DNA of 64,000 bases from Collinsella sp. AF02-46-1 (GCF_003465825.1 NZ_QSBV01000002.1:101421-165420), one strand, 5' to 3'. Counted from the first letter of the stretch, positions 1 through 9,282 are shown. A program made the numbers and translations. The notes: generated from the sequence alone by a model not told the origin.

Positions 1-832
1 AGCCCTCGAGTGAAATATGGGGGCCCAGCCAGCATTCGAGCAAAACGGTCTGGGCCCACTCGCGCCATGGACGACCCAGATAGACCGATCCGGGGGCAAT
101 GCCCTCATCGGCTGTAAACGAACAGCCATGAAACACAAATCCGTACGGCTCGCCCTGAGGCGTGGAGGCTGCCGTTACATACCCGTTGACATCCATATCG
201 CGGTTGAGCGAGCGAATCTCACACCCCTCAAAGTAGGCACGCGCGCCGCCAAAGATAAAGTCGACATCGCCCTCGATCCGGCAACGTCGAAAATACTGCC
301 GCCCCACGCGGCGCGGGGCGAACTGCTTGGGGCCTATAAAGCCGCCCGGCTTGGCCTCGCGCGGCGGCAGCGGCCCCAAAAAGAGCGTGTCCTGGTGTCC
401 CTTAATGCAGCAGGCATCGACAACCAGGCGGTCACCATCGGCATACAGGGCAATCGCCTGGCCGACCTCGCGCCCATCACCGGCGTTGTTTTCGATTGTT
501 AGACCCGCAAGCGTCACGTCGTCGGCATCGACCAGCACCGTGTACGTACGGAAGGTGCCGAGTCTTCCATCCTGGCAGCTACCATCTTCCGAAGGCATCT
601 TGGCACCCAGGCCTCCCACGATACGCACGCTGTCGGCCGTCTCGCCCTCGAGCGTCACATGCGGACGACGAATTTCGACCCGTTCGCGGTACTCACCCGG
701 CGCCACCAGCACGCGCACCGGCACGGTCGCATCGGGCACACACCGCTCCGCCGCCTCGAGCGCCGCCGAAATGCTGCGATACGCGCCTTCGCGTTCGAGC
801 GATACCTCAAAGAGCTGTTCTTTACCACTCAT
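1..832 (-). CDS. Pectin methylesterase (CE8), partial at window edge
   Basis: Pectinesterase, which removes methyl esters from homogalacturonan so that polygalacturonase can act. The visible 277 residues begin at an ATG at 832 and run off the left edge, so the C-terminus is not seen. Family motifs are present: GHQDTLF (about 145-151, transition-state Gln and acid Asp), DVDFIFG (about 189-195, nucleophile Asp), GYVTAAS, and YLGRPW near 250. The N-terminus (MSGKEQLFEVSLERE) has no signal peptide, so the enzyme is probably cytoplasmic. It follows the GH28 gene by about 130 bp on the same strand and probably shares its operon. Confidence 0.93.
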   Translation of the reverse strand, partial: MSGKEQLFEVSLEREGAYRSISAALEAAERCVPDATVPVRVLVAPGEYRERVEIRRPHVTLEGETADSVRIVGGLGAKMPSEDGSCQDGRLGTFRTYTVLVDADDVTLAGLTIENNAGDGREVGQAIALYADGDRLVVDACCIKGHQDTLFLGPLPPREAKPGGFIGPKQFAPRRVGRQYFRRCRIEGDVDFIFGGARAYFEGCEIRSLNRDMDVNGYVTAASTPQGEPYGFVFHGCSFTADEGIAPGSVYLGRPWREWAQTVLLECWLGPHISLEG

Positions 833-890
833 CTGTCATTACGCTTTCTGTCACAGAACACCCACCGTGCAATACCGGCACCTATAGATT

Positions 891-926
891 GCGTGCGACA
901 GCCGGGCAGACCCGACCGTCGCACGC
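891..926 (-). other. Intercistronic hairpin between GH28 and pectinesterase genes
   Basis: Nine-base perfect arms (GCGTGCGAC at 891-899, GTCGCACGC at 918-926) enclose an 18-base loop. There is no T-run, so it looks more like an mRNA-stability or processing hairpin than an intrinsic terminator. Confidence 0.45.
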
Positions 927-963
927 CTCAACATGCCGTATTCACTTGTGCAGGAGCACTACC

Positions 964-2559
964 CTACGCGCGGATAACCTTGTCGACGTTTTGCAGCTGC
1001 AGCTCGTCGCCATCCTGACCCTCGATGCGCACGTTCTGCAGGTCGAGGACTTTCACGTTCTGCGCGATGATGCCCTGGCGCACCATGGGCTCCACGCCGC
1101 AGGCCATGGCCGGCACAAAGGGCTCGGCATCGGCGGCAAAGGTCACATGGACATCCTGGAACGTCAGGCGCGTCACCTTGCTCTCGGGAAGGCCCGTGAT
1201 ATAGGCCGCGGCCGCATGGCAGTTGGTGGCCTCGATATCGCAAAACGTCGTGGCGCCAAAGCCGGGCGTACGGTCGTCGACGGGCAGCGCCTCGCGAGAC
1301 TGAACGTAGTCGGTCTTGCCGTCCTTGTCGCAGAAGTAGAACGAGTTAACCACGAAGGGCGTGAGCACCTTATCCATGCGAATGTGCTCGAAGGTGATGC
1401 CCTCGTTGACGGCGTCCTTGCCGCGTCCGCGGCGTGTCTTGACGCGCAGGCCGCGGTCGGTGCGCTCAAAGAGGCACTTGCTCACGGTGAGGTCCTTGAT
1501 GCCGCCGGCGGCCTCGGATCCCAGCACCACGGCGCCGTGGCCGTCGTGCATGTAGCAGTGCGAGATCAGCACGTCGTGCGTGGCGGGACGGAGCTCGGGT
1601 TCAATGCCCAGTTTGCCGCTCTTGATGGCGATGCAGTCGTCCCCCACCGAGAACTGACAGCCAAGGATGCGGACAAAACTGCAGCTCTCGGGATCGAAAC
1701 CGTCGGTGTTGTGGGAGTTCTTGGGACCCTCGATGGACAGGCACAGGGCATCGACGTGCTCGCACAGAATGGGATGGATATTCCACGCCGGGCTGTTGCG
1801 CACGGTAAAGCCGGCAAGACTCACGTTTTCGCACTCGGACAGGAAGATCATGCGCGGGCGGGCGACCTCGCGGCCCTCCTCGGGACGGAAGATGTTCTTA
1901 AAGTCCTTGTTCCACCAGTTGTCCTCGGCAAAATCGGTCTGGCCGTCGATGGCGCCGCGGCCATAGATGCACACGTCGTGCACGCTCAGGCCCGTAAAGG
2001 TCGAACAGTAGGTCGAAAAGCTCTCGCCTTCCCAGCGGCCCAGGGGCAGCATGTCGGTGCCGGCATACCCGGCGCCCTCGTCGCCCGTGACCGTGCCCGG
2101 AATGTAGGCAAGCGCCGCGCGCTCGTGACGGGCCAGCAGCACCGCGCCCTCGGCAAGCTCGATGTTGATATTGCTCTTAAGGAAGAGGGACTTGATGCGG
2201 TAGTTGCCGGCGGGGATCAGCACGCGCCCGCCCTTGGGGCAGGCCATGATGGCAGCCTGAATGTTGGTGGTGTCATCGTGCTCGGCATCGCCCTTGGCTC
2301 CGCAGTCGCGAACGTTGATGGTAAAGGGCTCCGCCGGCGTGGTGACGCCTACGCTCAACTCGCGCTCGCCGCAGACAAAGCGGATCAGGTTGCGCTTGCC
2401 GGGGGTCAGGCCATCGACATAGGTCTCGACCGTATTCGTGGTACCGGCGGGCTCATCGTTGACAAAGATCTCCCACGTATCGGCACAGGTAAAGTAGCCG
2501 CCATCGTCGAGCTCGATAACGGCCGCGCGGGCATTGCGCCAGATAACGTTCGTCTCCAT
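964..2559 (-). CDS. Glycoside hydrolase family 28 polygalacturonase
   Basis: Right-handed beta-helix enzyme that cleaves alpha-1,4-galacturonan. GH28 hallmarks are in order: NTDGFDPE (about 284-291), GDDCIAIKSG with paired Asp 307/308, HDGHGAVVLGSE near 338, and a RGLRVKTRRGRG strand equivalent to the RIK motif. Start ATG at 2559 is chosen because GGGAGAG lies just upstream; 531 residues. No signal peptide is visible, suggesting an intracellular enzyme, probably an exo-acting galacturonosidase on imported oligomers. It sits between the symporter and pectinesterase genes on one strand. Exo versus endo action cannot be settled from sequence. Confidence 0.93.
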   Translation of the reverse strand: METNVIWRNARAAVIELDDGGYFTCADTWEIFVNDEPAGTTNTVETYVDGLTPGKRNLIRFVCGERELSVGVTTPAEPFTINVRDCGAKGDAEHDDTTNIQAAIMACPKGGRVLIPAGNYRIKSLFLKSNINIELAEGAVLLARHERAALAYIPGTVTGDEGAGYAGTDMLPLGRWEGESFSTYCSTFTGLSVHDVCIYGRGAIDGQTDFAEDNWWNKDFKNIFRPEEGREVARPRMIFLSECENVSLAGFTVRNSPAWNIHPILCEHVDALCLSIEGPKNSHNTDGFDPESCSFVRILGCQFSVGDDCIAIKSGKLGIEPELRPATHDVLISHCYMHDGHGAVVLGSEAAGGIKDLTVSKCLFERTDRGLRVKTRRGRGKDAVNEGITFEHIRMDKVLTPFVVNSFYFCDKDGKTDYVQSREALPVDDRTPGFGATTFCDIEATNCHAAAAYITGLPESKVTRLTFQDVHVTFAADAEPFVPAMACGVEPMVRQGIIAQNVKVLDLQNVRIEGQDGDELQLQNVDKVIRA

Positions 2560-2610
2560 GGGTCTCTCCCTCAAATGTAATCAGAAGTTCATACTACTCG
2601 TTTTTAAAAA

Positions 2611-2650
2611 AGGGCCGTACCCGCCGGTGGATCTCCGGTGGCACGGCCCT
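2611..2650 (-). terminator. Rho-independent terminator after the GPH transporter
   Basis: On the minus strand AGGGCCGTGCC pairs with the complementary arm across a short loop and is followed by a run of six T. It separates the transporter from the GH28 gene, although read-through may still supply the downstream pectin genes. Confidence 0.8.
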
Positions 2651-2673
2651 GTGGTTTGGACGATGCGCCTGCC

Positions 2674-4233
2674 CTACTCGGCGGGAATTACGCTGCCGTC
2701 CTGGAAGCCAACATTGTTGTGGGCAAAGCAGTCCTCGTACTTAAAGCCGGAGAGCTCCTCGCAAAGCGCCTTGACCTCGGGCTTGACGTCGGCCATCTTG
2801 CCACCCTCCTTGACACGGTGGATCTCGTCGCAAAGGATGTCGCACTGCTCCTTGTCAATCTTGATGCCGCGGGCAAGGACGGCCGCGAGCAGGAAGAAGC
2901 CGGCGCAGCCGATGAGCATGTAGCCGCAGATGTACAGAGGCACGGTGGCGGGCTGGGTCACGGCGTCGCTGTTGCCGGCGGTCTGAATGAAGCCGGAGGC
3001 AGCAAGGACGATAGCCCATACGTTGACGGCAACAGCCTGGGCAATCTGCTGGCAGAGCTGCTGTGCGGAGCTGTAGATGCCCTCGCGACGACGCAGGGTG
3101 ATGAGCTCATCGACATCGGGGATGTAGTTGAGCAGAACATCGGGCAGATACTGGAAGCCAACGTAGAAGAACTTCCAGATGGCGAAGATGATGGGGTAGG
3201 CGATCATGGCGATGGCGACCGTGGAGGTGCCGTTGATCTGACCAAAGGCGAAGTAGTTGTAGGCGATGATGCACGCAGCGCAACCGACGTTGGCCAGGTA
3301 CCAAGACTTGTGGAAGCCCTTCTTGGCCATGAGGGCGACCCAGATAGCGGTGCAGACGATAGCGACGACCTTGCCGGGCATCTCCATCACGGACTCGTAG
3401 GACTTAGGAATCTGCAGGCAGTAGACGATGAAGAAGGACAGGCAGGCAGACCAGCAGGCAGCAGCGAGCTTCGTGGAGACCTGTGCATACAGGACCTTGC
3501 GGAAGGACTTGTTGCGGAAGGTGGAGACAACGTCGATGAAGAACTTCTTGATACCCTCGCCGACGCTCTCGATTTTCTCCTGAGCGACCTCCTCGGGGGT
3601 GTGCTCCCACGTGGACAGGTACACGCACAGCAGCGAGATTGCCATGACCGAAGCGTTAATCGTAGCAATAATGAAGTAGCTGAACGGGTTGGTCTCGCCG
3701 AAGGTGCCAAAGCCAAAGCCGACGAGTGCTGCCATCAGGAAGCCGGCGGCGTTACCAAAGAGGTGCTTGTAGCCGGTGAGGTACGTACGCTCCTTGAAGT
3801 CATCGGTCATCTCGATGGTAAGCGGCGACAGGTTGGCGGTGCAGAACGTGTACGCGACGTTGTAGATCAGGTACAACACAAAGTAGTACGGGAAACCAAA
3901 CGGCGTAGCCACAAAGATGAGCGGCTCGGCGACCATCATCGGGATAGCCAGCAAGATCCAGAAACGGCGGCGGCCAAAGATGCGGCCGATCTTAGTAGCG
4001 TAGAAGTTATCGGCCACAAAGCCCATGAGCGGGCACAGAATGGCGTTGAGATAGATGGCGAACGAGCTGATCAGCGCAGCCTCGCCTGCGGACAGACCGC
4101 ACTCCGTGGACAGGAACAGCACCATGTAGCTGTGCGTAAAGCTCAGGGCACCGGAGTTGAGCATGCCGCCCATACCAAAGCCCAAGCGCGTCCAGAATGT
4201 GATCTTGCGCTTTTTACCGATCTTGTTAGTCAT
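2674..4233 (-). CDS. GPH-family sugar/uronide:cation symporter (MFS)
   Basis: Integral membrane carrier of the glycoside-pentoside-hexuronide type, 519 residues with about 12 hydrophobic segments. The N-terminal stretch KITFWTRLGFGMGGMLNSG and the loop with IGRIFGRRRFW are typical of the family. Start ATG at 4233 is preceded by GAGGGAG. Encoded between uxaA and the GH28 gene and under LacI-type operators like those of uxaC, it most likely imports galacturonate or short oligogalacturonides. The substrate is inferred from context. Confidence 0.9.
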   Translation of the reverse strand: MTNKIGKKRKITFWTRLGFGMGGMLNSGALSFTHSYMVLFLSTECGLSAGEAALISSFAIYLNAILCPLMGFVADNFYATKIGRIFGRRRFWILLAIPMMVAEPLIFVATPFGFPYYFVLYLIYNVAYTFCTANLSPLTIEMTDDFKERTYLTGYKHLFGNAAGFLMAALVGFGFGTFGETNPFSYFIIATINASVMAISLLCVYLSTWEHTPEEVAQEKIESVGEGIKKFFIDVVSTFRNKSFRKVLYAQVSTKLAAACWSACLSFFIVYCLQIPKSYESVMEMPGKVVAIVCTAIWVALMAKKGFHKSWYLANVGCAACIIAYNYFAFGQINGTSTVAIAMIAYPIIFAIWKFFYVGFQYLPDVLLNYIPDVDELITLRRREGIYSSAQQLCQQIAQAVAVNVWAIVLAASGFIQTAGNSDAVTQPATVPLYICGYMLIGCAGFFLLAAVLARGIKIDKEQCDILCDEIHRVKEGGKMADVKPEVKALCEELSGFKYEDCFAHNNVGFQDGSVIPAE

Positions 4234-4316
4234 CGAGCTCCCTCTCTTTTCTCGATTGTCTTGTAACAAGACATTGGAGTCCATACCGATGTCTGTCTGC
4301 ATATCGCCCACTCGTA

Positions 4317-4329
4317 GGGTGAACGTTTA
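4317..4329. promoter_or_regulatory. LacI-type operator, promoter-proximal (transporter)
   Basis: GGGTGAACGTTTA matches the GTGAACGTTCAC operator in its left half and lies at the predicted transcription start of the transporter gene, about 40 bp centre to centre from the perfect operator at 4357-4372. Confidence 0.6.
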
Positions 4330-4334
4330 GCTAG

Positions 4335-4370
4335 ATTATGCGCGATTGCGTATGATAGGTGAACGTTCAC
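4335..4370 (-). promoter_or_regulatory. Putative transporter promoter
   Basis: Read on the minus strand, TTCACC (inside the operator) and CATAAT at 4335-4340 are 17 bases apart, a plausible sigma-A promoter lying between two operators. The same layout is seen upstream of uxaC. Confidence 0.5.
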
Positions 4371-4372
4371 TT
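4357..4372. promoter_or_regulatory. LacI-type operator, distal (transporter)
   Basis: Palindrome AGGTGAACGTTCACTT with central CG, the LacI-family operator pattern, nearly identical to the two sites upstream of uxaC. It overlaps the predicted -35 region. Confidence 0.75.
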
Positions 4373-4384
4373 CTATATTATCCT

Positions 4385-4412
4385 TGAACGGTCGTTTTTT
4401 GCCGTTAAACGG
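4385..4412. promoter_or_regulatory. 28-bp conserved element, copy 1 (transporter)
   Basis: Starts TGAACGGTCG and ends AAACGG. The same 28-bp pattern occurs at 9334-9361 and 20192-20219. It centres about 70 bp upstream of the predicted start site, an activator-like position. AACGG occurs twice, 21 bp apart. Confidence 0.6.
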
Positions 4413-4477
4413 ACATCTGACTTGAAAAAAATCACGATTACATGGGTATTGAGTGGGTTTAAATTTGAGGTCGATTA

Positions 4478-4490
4478 GGTGAACGTTTAT
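4478..4490. promoter_or_regulatory. Additional half operator upstream of the transporter
   Basis: AGGTGAACGTTTA matches the left half and core of the uxa operator. It lies about 120 bp upstream of the perfect site and could be an auxiliary operator for looping. Confidence 0.4.
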
Positions 4491-4545
4491 TGTTTTCGCC
4501 GCTCCCGTACCCTCAGAAAGACACGCCCGAACAGACAGAACAAAC

Positions 4546-4579
4546 ATGGCCCCGCCGGGAACACTCCCGACGGGGCCAT
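4546..4579 (-). terminator. Terminator after uxaA
   Basis: ATGGCCCCG and CGGGGCCAT arms, with inner CGGG/CCCG pairs, are followed on the minus strand by a T-rich stretch. It ends the uxaCBA transcript before the transporter promoter. Confidence 0.75.
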
Positions 4580-4612
4580 GGTCAATAGCGCCCTATGCGA
4601 ACCCATTTACCG

Positions 4613-6097
4613 CTACAGGCAGACGCCGTCCTTCCAGATGCTGATCTCGTGACAGCCGCGGCGCTCGGCACTCGTAAGCTTGCCGCTCGCCGTCTCTAGC
4701 ACCAGCTGGTACAGGTCGTGGGCAGCCTCGTCGAGTGTACGCTCGCCCGTGGCGACCACGCCGGCGTTAAAGTCCATCCAGTTGGCCTTGTGGTCGCACA
4801 GACGCTGGTTGGTGAACACCTTGAGTGTAGGCGCCGGTGCGCCAAACGGCGTGCCGCGGCCGGTCGAGAACAGGATTACGTGGCAGCCGGCAGCCGTCAG
4901 GGCCGTGGTGGATACCATGTCGTTACCCGGGCCGCACAGCATGTTCAGGCCATGCTTGGTAGCCTGACCGGCATACGGCAGCACGTCGACGATGGGGGCA
5001 GATCCGCCCTTTTGCACGCAGCCGCAGCTCTTGTCCTCGAGCGTGGTAATGCCGCCGTCCTTGTTGCCGGGGCTCGGGTTCTCATAGACGACCTCCCCGT
5101 GGCTGATAAAGTAGTCCTTAAAGCCGTTGAGCATGTCGGCAGCTGCGTTAAAGACGTCCTGGCTCTCACAGCGATCGAGCAGAATGCTCTCCGCGCCAAA
5201 CATCTCGGGAACCTCGGTGAGCACCGACGTGCCGCCGCGGGCGACGACCATATCGCTCACGCGACCGATCGTGGGGTTGGCGGTAATGCCCGAAAGACCG
5301 TCAGAGCCGCCGCACTTAAGGCCAATGACCAGCTCGGAGGCAGGAATGGGCTCACGCTTGGCCTGCTTGGCCAGGTCGGCAAGCTCGGACAGGATCTTGT
5401 GACCCTCGACCTGCTCGTCGGCTACATCCTGGCAGGCGAGGAATCGAACGCGCTCGCGATCGAAGTCACCGAGCTCGTCGAGTACCTGCTGGTGCGTGCA
5501 GTTTTCGCAACCGAGGGACAGGAACAGCACACCCGCAGCGTTTGCGTGACGCGAGAGCGCCACCAACAAGCGGCGCGTCTGGGCATGGTCGGCACCGGTC
5601 TGTGAGCAGCCAAAGGGATGCGGGAAGTAGTAAACGCCCTCCAGCGAGCCCTCGACCAGATCCTGAGCCTGCTCGCACATGGCACGTGCGACCTCGTTGA
5701 CGCAGCCGACCGTGGGGATGATCCACAGCTCGTTGCGCGTGGCGGCGCGGCCGTCAGCGCGGCGGAAGCCCATAAAGGTCTCGGGCTCAACCGGCTCAAC
5801 GACCGGATGCGTCGGGTTGTAAGCGTACTCGACCTCGCCCGAAAGGTTGGTCTTGACGTTATGCGTATGAAGCCACTGACCGGGCTGGATGTCGCCCGTC
5901 ACGTGGCCGATAGGAAGACCGTACTTGACGACGTCCTCCCCCGCCGCAATGGCACGCACGGCCATCTTGTGGCCCTGCGGAATATCCTCCGCGGCAACGA
6001 CCTCGCCCACCCCGGGAACCGCGACGGCGGTGCCCTTGGCAAGCGGCGACAGCGCGACGATCACGTTATCGGCCGGATTGATCTGGATAGTGTTCAT
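4613..6097 (-). CDS. uxaA: Altronate dehydratase UxaA
   Basis: Converts D-altronate to 2-keto-3-deoxygluconate, the third step of galacturonate catabolism. The 494-residue length matches full-length UxaA: an N-terminal SAF-like domain (IQINPADNVIVALSPLAKG... with HTHNVKTNL near 97) and the large dehydratase domain with conserved Cys/Gly segments such as GLKCGGSDGLSG and CGPGND. It follows uxaB by 78 bp in a uxaC-uxaB-uxaA operon and ends at a strong terminator. KDG kinase and aldolase genes are not in the window. Confidence 0.96.
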   Translation of the reverse strand: MNTIQINPADNVIVALSPLAKGTAVAVPGVGEVVAAEDIPQGHKMAVRAIAAGEDVVKYGLPIGHVTGDIQPGQWLHTHNVKTNLSGEVEYAYNPTHPVVEPVEPETFMGFRRADGRAATRNELWIIPTVGCVNEVARAMCEQAQDLVEGSLEGVYYFPHPFGCSQTGADHAQTRRLLVALSRHANAAGVLFLSLGCENCTHQQVLDELGDFDRERVRFLACQDVADEQVEGHKILSELADLAKQAKREPIPASELVIGLKCGGSDGLSGITANPTIGRVSDMVVARGGTSVLTEVPEMFGAESILLDRCESQDVFNAAADMLNGFKDYFISHGEVVYENPSPGNKDGGITTLEDKSCGCVQKGGSAPIVDVLPYAGQATKHGLNMLCGPGNDMVSTTALTAAGCHVILFSTGRGTPFGAPAPTLKVFTNQRLCDHKANWMDFNAGVVATGERTLDEAAHDLYQLVLETASGKLTSAERRGCHEISIWKDGVCL

Positions 6098-6117
6098 TAC
6101 AAATGGTCCTAACCCTA

Positions 6118-6160
6118 CAGGTTGAGCAGAAGTCAGCGGGCGCCCGCCAGTTGCCCGGCG
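6118..6160. repeat. Intercistronic repeat and hairpin between uxaB and uxaA
   Basis: A 21-base segment at 6118-6138, CAGGTTGAGCAGAAGTCAGC plus one base, matches 43086-43106 at 20 of 21 positions. It is followed by a GC hairpin with GCGCCCGC and GCGGGCGC arms. It appears to be one end of a dispersed intergenic element. Confidence 0.55.
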
Positions 6161-6175
6161 GGCGCACAGAAGGAT

Positions 6176-7690
6176 TTAGGCCTGGGCGTTGGCAAATGCC
6201 TGCTTGGCGCCCTCGGCGCGCACAACGGCAAGCGCGTTGACGACAAACTCCTCAAGGCCGGCGATCTGCGTAAGGTCCTCGCCCCACATCTGCTCGTTGC
6301 TGAGCACGTCGTGCACCAGCTCGGCATCGTCTGCACCGGCGTGGGCGGCGTAGAAATCGAGCACGAAGGCATCGTCCTGAGCGGTGTACTCGGTGCCGTC
6401 GGCGCGGCGCAGGTGCAGGCCATCGCCCTCGCGAGCAACGAGCTCCTGCGTATAGAAGGCAATGAGCGTAGCGAGGCTCGTCGCCAGGCACTTGGGCAGG
6501 TTGCCGGTCTCGGCAACATAGTCCTTGAGCGTGGGCAGGTCGCGAGCACGCCATTTGGCGGTTGAGTTGAGGCAAATGGAGAGCAGCGCGTGGTCGATAA
6601 ACGGGTTGTCGAAGCGGTTCTCGACGGCGGCGGCAAAGGCCTTGCAGTCCTCGACATCAAGATCGGCGGCAAGCGTCGGGATGACCTCGTCGTAGAGCAT
6701 GGTGTTCATGAAGCCGCGAACGGTCTCGTCATGCATGCAATCGCGCACGATGTCAAAGCCGGCAACCCAGGAACCCGGAACAAAGGCAGTGTGGGCGCCG
6801 TTGAGGATGCGGACCTTGCGCTTCTTGTACGGGGTGACATCGGGGGTCACAAAGACGCCCGGCAGGCCGGCCTTCACGAAGGGCAGACGCTCCTTGAGCG
6901 ACTCATCGCCCTGGATACCCCACATCTGGAAGGGCTCGCGCACGGCCAGGAAGGGATCCTCGTAGCCTAGGCGCTCGGCCACGGCAGCGGCCTCCTTGGG
7001 GTCGCGGATACGGCCGGGGACGATAGTGTCGACGAGCGTGGTGCAGACGGTGCAGTCGTTGGCCATCCACTGCGCAAACTCGTCCTCCCAGCCCCAGTCG
7101 CTCACGTACTGGTTCATGATGCGCAGCAGCTCCTCGCCGTTGTGATCGATGAGCTCACAGGCGAGCACGATGACGCCCGGCTTGCCGGCGGCCCAGCGGG
7201 TGTGGAGCACCTGGGCAAGCTTGGCGGGGAAGCTCGCGGGCGGCATGTCGTCGGCCTTGCAGGACGGATCGTAGGCGATACCGGCCTCGGTGGTGTTGGA
7301 GACGATAATCTCCAAATCGTCGGAGACGGCGACCTCCATCATGGCGCGGTAGTCGTCCTCGCGATACGGATTGAGGCAGCGGCTGCAGGCGCTGATCACA
7401 CGGGACTCGTCGACCGTGTTGCCGCTCTCCTTGCCGCGCACCAGCACGGTGTACAGGTCATCCTGAGCGTTAATGCCGTCGGCAAAGCCAAAGGCACCGC
7501 TGATGGGCTGGACCATGACAACCTTGCCGTTCCAGCCGGTTGCCTCGTTGCCCATGTCAAAGAAGCGGTCGACGAAGGCGCGCAGGAAATTGCCCTCGCC
7601 AAACTGCAGAACCTTCTCGGGCGCGTCCTTGGGCAGCAGGTAGCCCTTGTAGCCGATCTTCTCGAGCGTCTCGTAGCTGATGTTCTCCAT
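6176..7690 (-). CDS. uxaB: Tagaturonate reductase UxaB
   Basis: NADH-dependent reduction of D-tagaturonate to D-altronate. The 504-residue protein belongs to the mannitol dehydrogenase/altronate oxidoreductase family: an N-terminal Rossmann region beginning near VLQFGEGNFLRAF (about 27-39), then the conserved segment KKRKVRILNGAHTA in the middle, and the C-terminal all-alpha domain. Start ATG at 7690 has AAGGAGAG upstream. It lies between uxaC and uxaA, spaced 96 and 78 bp. UxuB (fructuronate reductase) is a relative, but the neighbouring UxaA supports UxaB. Confidence 0.93.
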   Translation of the reverse strand: MENISYETLEKIGYKGYLLPKDAPEKVLQFGEGNFLRAFVDRFFDMGNEATGWNGKVVMVQPISGAFGFADGINAQDDLYTVLVRGKESGNTVDESRVISACSRCLNPYREDDYRAMMEVAVSDDLEIIVSNTTEAGIAYDPSCKADDMPPASFPAKLAQVLHTRWAAGKPGVIVLACELIDHNGEELLRIMNQYVSDWGWEDEFAQWMANDCTVCTTLVDTIVPGRIRDPKEAAAVAERLGYEDPFLAVREPFQMWGIQGDESLKERLPFVKAGLPGVFVTPDVTPYKKRKVRILNGAHTAFVPGSWVAGFDIVRDCMHDETVRGFMNTMLYDEVIPTLAADLDVEDCKAFAAAVENRFDNPFIDHALLSICLNSTAKWRARDLPTLKDYVAETGNLPKCLATSLATLIAFYTQELVAREGDGLHLRRADGTEYTAQDDAFVLDFYAAHAGADDAELVHDVLSNEQMWGEDLTQIAGLEEFVVNALAVVRAEGAKQAFANAQA

Positions 7691-7786
7691 CGATGTCTCT
7701 CCTTAGATTGCTGTTAGCGTGCAGGCAAAACGGGGGCGCCGCGTGTGGCAACGGCGCTCCCGAGTTCGGTGTGATTCGATGCGGGT

Positions 7787-9214
7787 TTAGGCCTCGACGG
7801 TATCCAGGTCAAAGCCAAAGTAGCGGACCGCGTTGTTGTAGCTAATGTCGCGCACGATGGCTCCCAGCAGCTCCATGTCGGCCGGATACTTGCCCTGCTC
7901 GACCCACTCGCCGATCACGCCGCACAGCACGCGACGGAAGTACTCATGACGCGGGTAGGACAGGAAGGAGCGGGAATCGGTAAGCATGCCCACAAAGTTG
8001 CCCAGCACGCCCTCGTTAGCCAGAGCCGTGAGCTGCTCGCGCATACCGACCTCGTTGTCGTTGAACCACCAGGCAGAGCCGTTCTGGATCTTGCCGGCGG
8101 TCGGAGCCTCCTGGAAGCAGCCTATCACGGTATCGATCATGGTGTTGTCGATGGGGTTCAGGCTGTACAGGATGGTCTTGGGCAGACCCGTGGACTCCTG
8201 GATGGAGTTGAGGAAATCGGCCAGCTGGTCGGACGGCGTGTAGTTGGAGATACAGTCGTAGCCGGTGTCGGGACCGAGCTTGGCGAACATAGCGCGGTTG
8301 TTGTCACGCTTGCAGCCAAAGTGCAGCTGCATGGCCCAGCCAAGGCGGACATACTCGCCGGCGACGAACTGCATAAAGGCCGTCTTGTACTTGAGGACCT
8401 CGTCCTCGGTAAGCGGCTCGGCGGCAAGGCCCTTGGCAAAGATAGTCTCGATTTCGTCGGCGGTAGCCGGAACGTACATAACGTAGTCGAGCGCGTGGTC
8501 GGAAGCGCGGCAGCCCAGCTCGTGGGCAACGTCGTAGCGCTTGGAGATGGCAGCCTTCATGCCCTCGAAGTCGCTGATCTCAACGCCAGCAACCTCGGAG
8601 AGATGCTTGCAGTAGTCGGCGAACTCCTGGCCACGCTCGATGCGCAGGGCGGCATCGGGGCGCATGGCGGGAACGACCTGAACGTCAAAACTGTCGTCGG
8701 CGGCAATCTTCTTGTGCCACTCAAAGCTGTCGGCGGGGTCGTCGGTAGTGCAGATCATGCGGACGTTGGACTGCTTGATGAGGTTGCGGCAGGTAAAGCT
8801 GGCCTCGGCGAGCTTGGCGTTGGCAAGGTCCCAGACCTCCTGAGCGGTTTTGCCGTTCAGGACGCCCTCGTAGCCAAAGTAACGCTTAAGCTCCAGGTGG
8901 CTCCACTCAAAGACGGGGTTGCCCACGCAGCGGCCCAGGGTCTCGGCCCACTTCTGGAACTTCTCGCGAGCAGGGGCATCGCCGGTAATGAAGCGCTCGT
9001 CGACGCCGTTGGCACGCATTAGGCGCCACTTGTAGTGGTCGCCGCCCAGCCAAACCTCGGTAATGTTCTCAAAACGCTTGTCGTCCCAGATCTCCTTGGG
9101 AGAAATGTGGCAGTGGTAGTCAACGATGGGCATACCCTCGGCAAAGTTGTGGAACAGTTCCTCGCCGGTTTTGGTGCTCAGCAGGAAATCCTGATCGTCC
9201 ATGAAGTTTTTCAT
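7787..9214 (-). CDS. uxaC: Uronate (glucuronate) isomerase UxaC
   Basis: Isomerises galacturonate to tagaturonate and glucuronate to fructuronate; an amidohydrolase-fold enzyme. The 475-residue protein shows the metal-binding MPIVDYHCHISPKEIW motif near residue 30 and the family's C-terminal WWFNDNEVGM and LTDSRSFLSYPRHEYFRR segments. Start ATG at 9214 is used because AAAGGGG precedes it; an upstream in-frame extension overlaps the operator region and is rejected. First gene of uxaCBA, under a promoter between two palindromic operators. Confidence 0.96.
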   Translation of the reverse strand: MKNFMDDQDFLLSTKTGEELFHNFAEGMPIVDYHCHISPKEIWDDKRFENITEVWLGGDHYKWRLMRANGVDERFITGDAPAREKFQKWAETLGRCVGNPVFEWSHLELKRYFGYEGVLNGKTAQEVWDLANAKLAEASFTCRNLIKQSNVRMICTTDDPADSFEWHKKIAADDSFDVQVVPAMRPDAALRIERGQEFADYCKHLSEVAGVEISDFEGMKAAISKRYDVAHELGCRASDHALDYVMYVPATADEIETIFAKGLAAEPLTEDEVLKYKTAFMQFVAGEYVRLGWAMQLHFGCKRDNNRAMFAKLGPDTGYDCISNYTPSDQLADFLNSIQESTGLPKTILYSLNPIDNTMIDTVIGCFQEAPTAGKIQNGSAWWFNDNEVGMREQLTALANEGVLGNFVGMLTDSRSFLSYPRHEYFRRVLCGVIGEWVEQGKYPADMELLGAIVRDISYNNAVRYFGFDLDTVEA

Positions 9215-9266
9215 CAAACAACCCCTTTGTTGGCGGAGCGGGCACACGATGCGCTCGTTATCCTCT

Positions 9267-9282
9267 AGGTGAACGTTCACTA
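9267..9282. promoter_or_regulatory. LacI-type operator, proximal (uxaC)
   Basis: AGGTGAACGTTCACTA, a perfect 12-bp palindrome core with central CG. It sits just downstream of the predicted -10 hexamer, where a bound repressor would block initiation. Confidence 0.8.
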
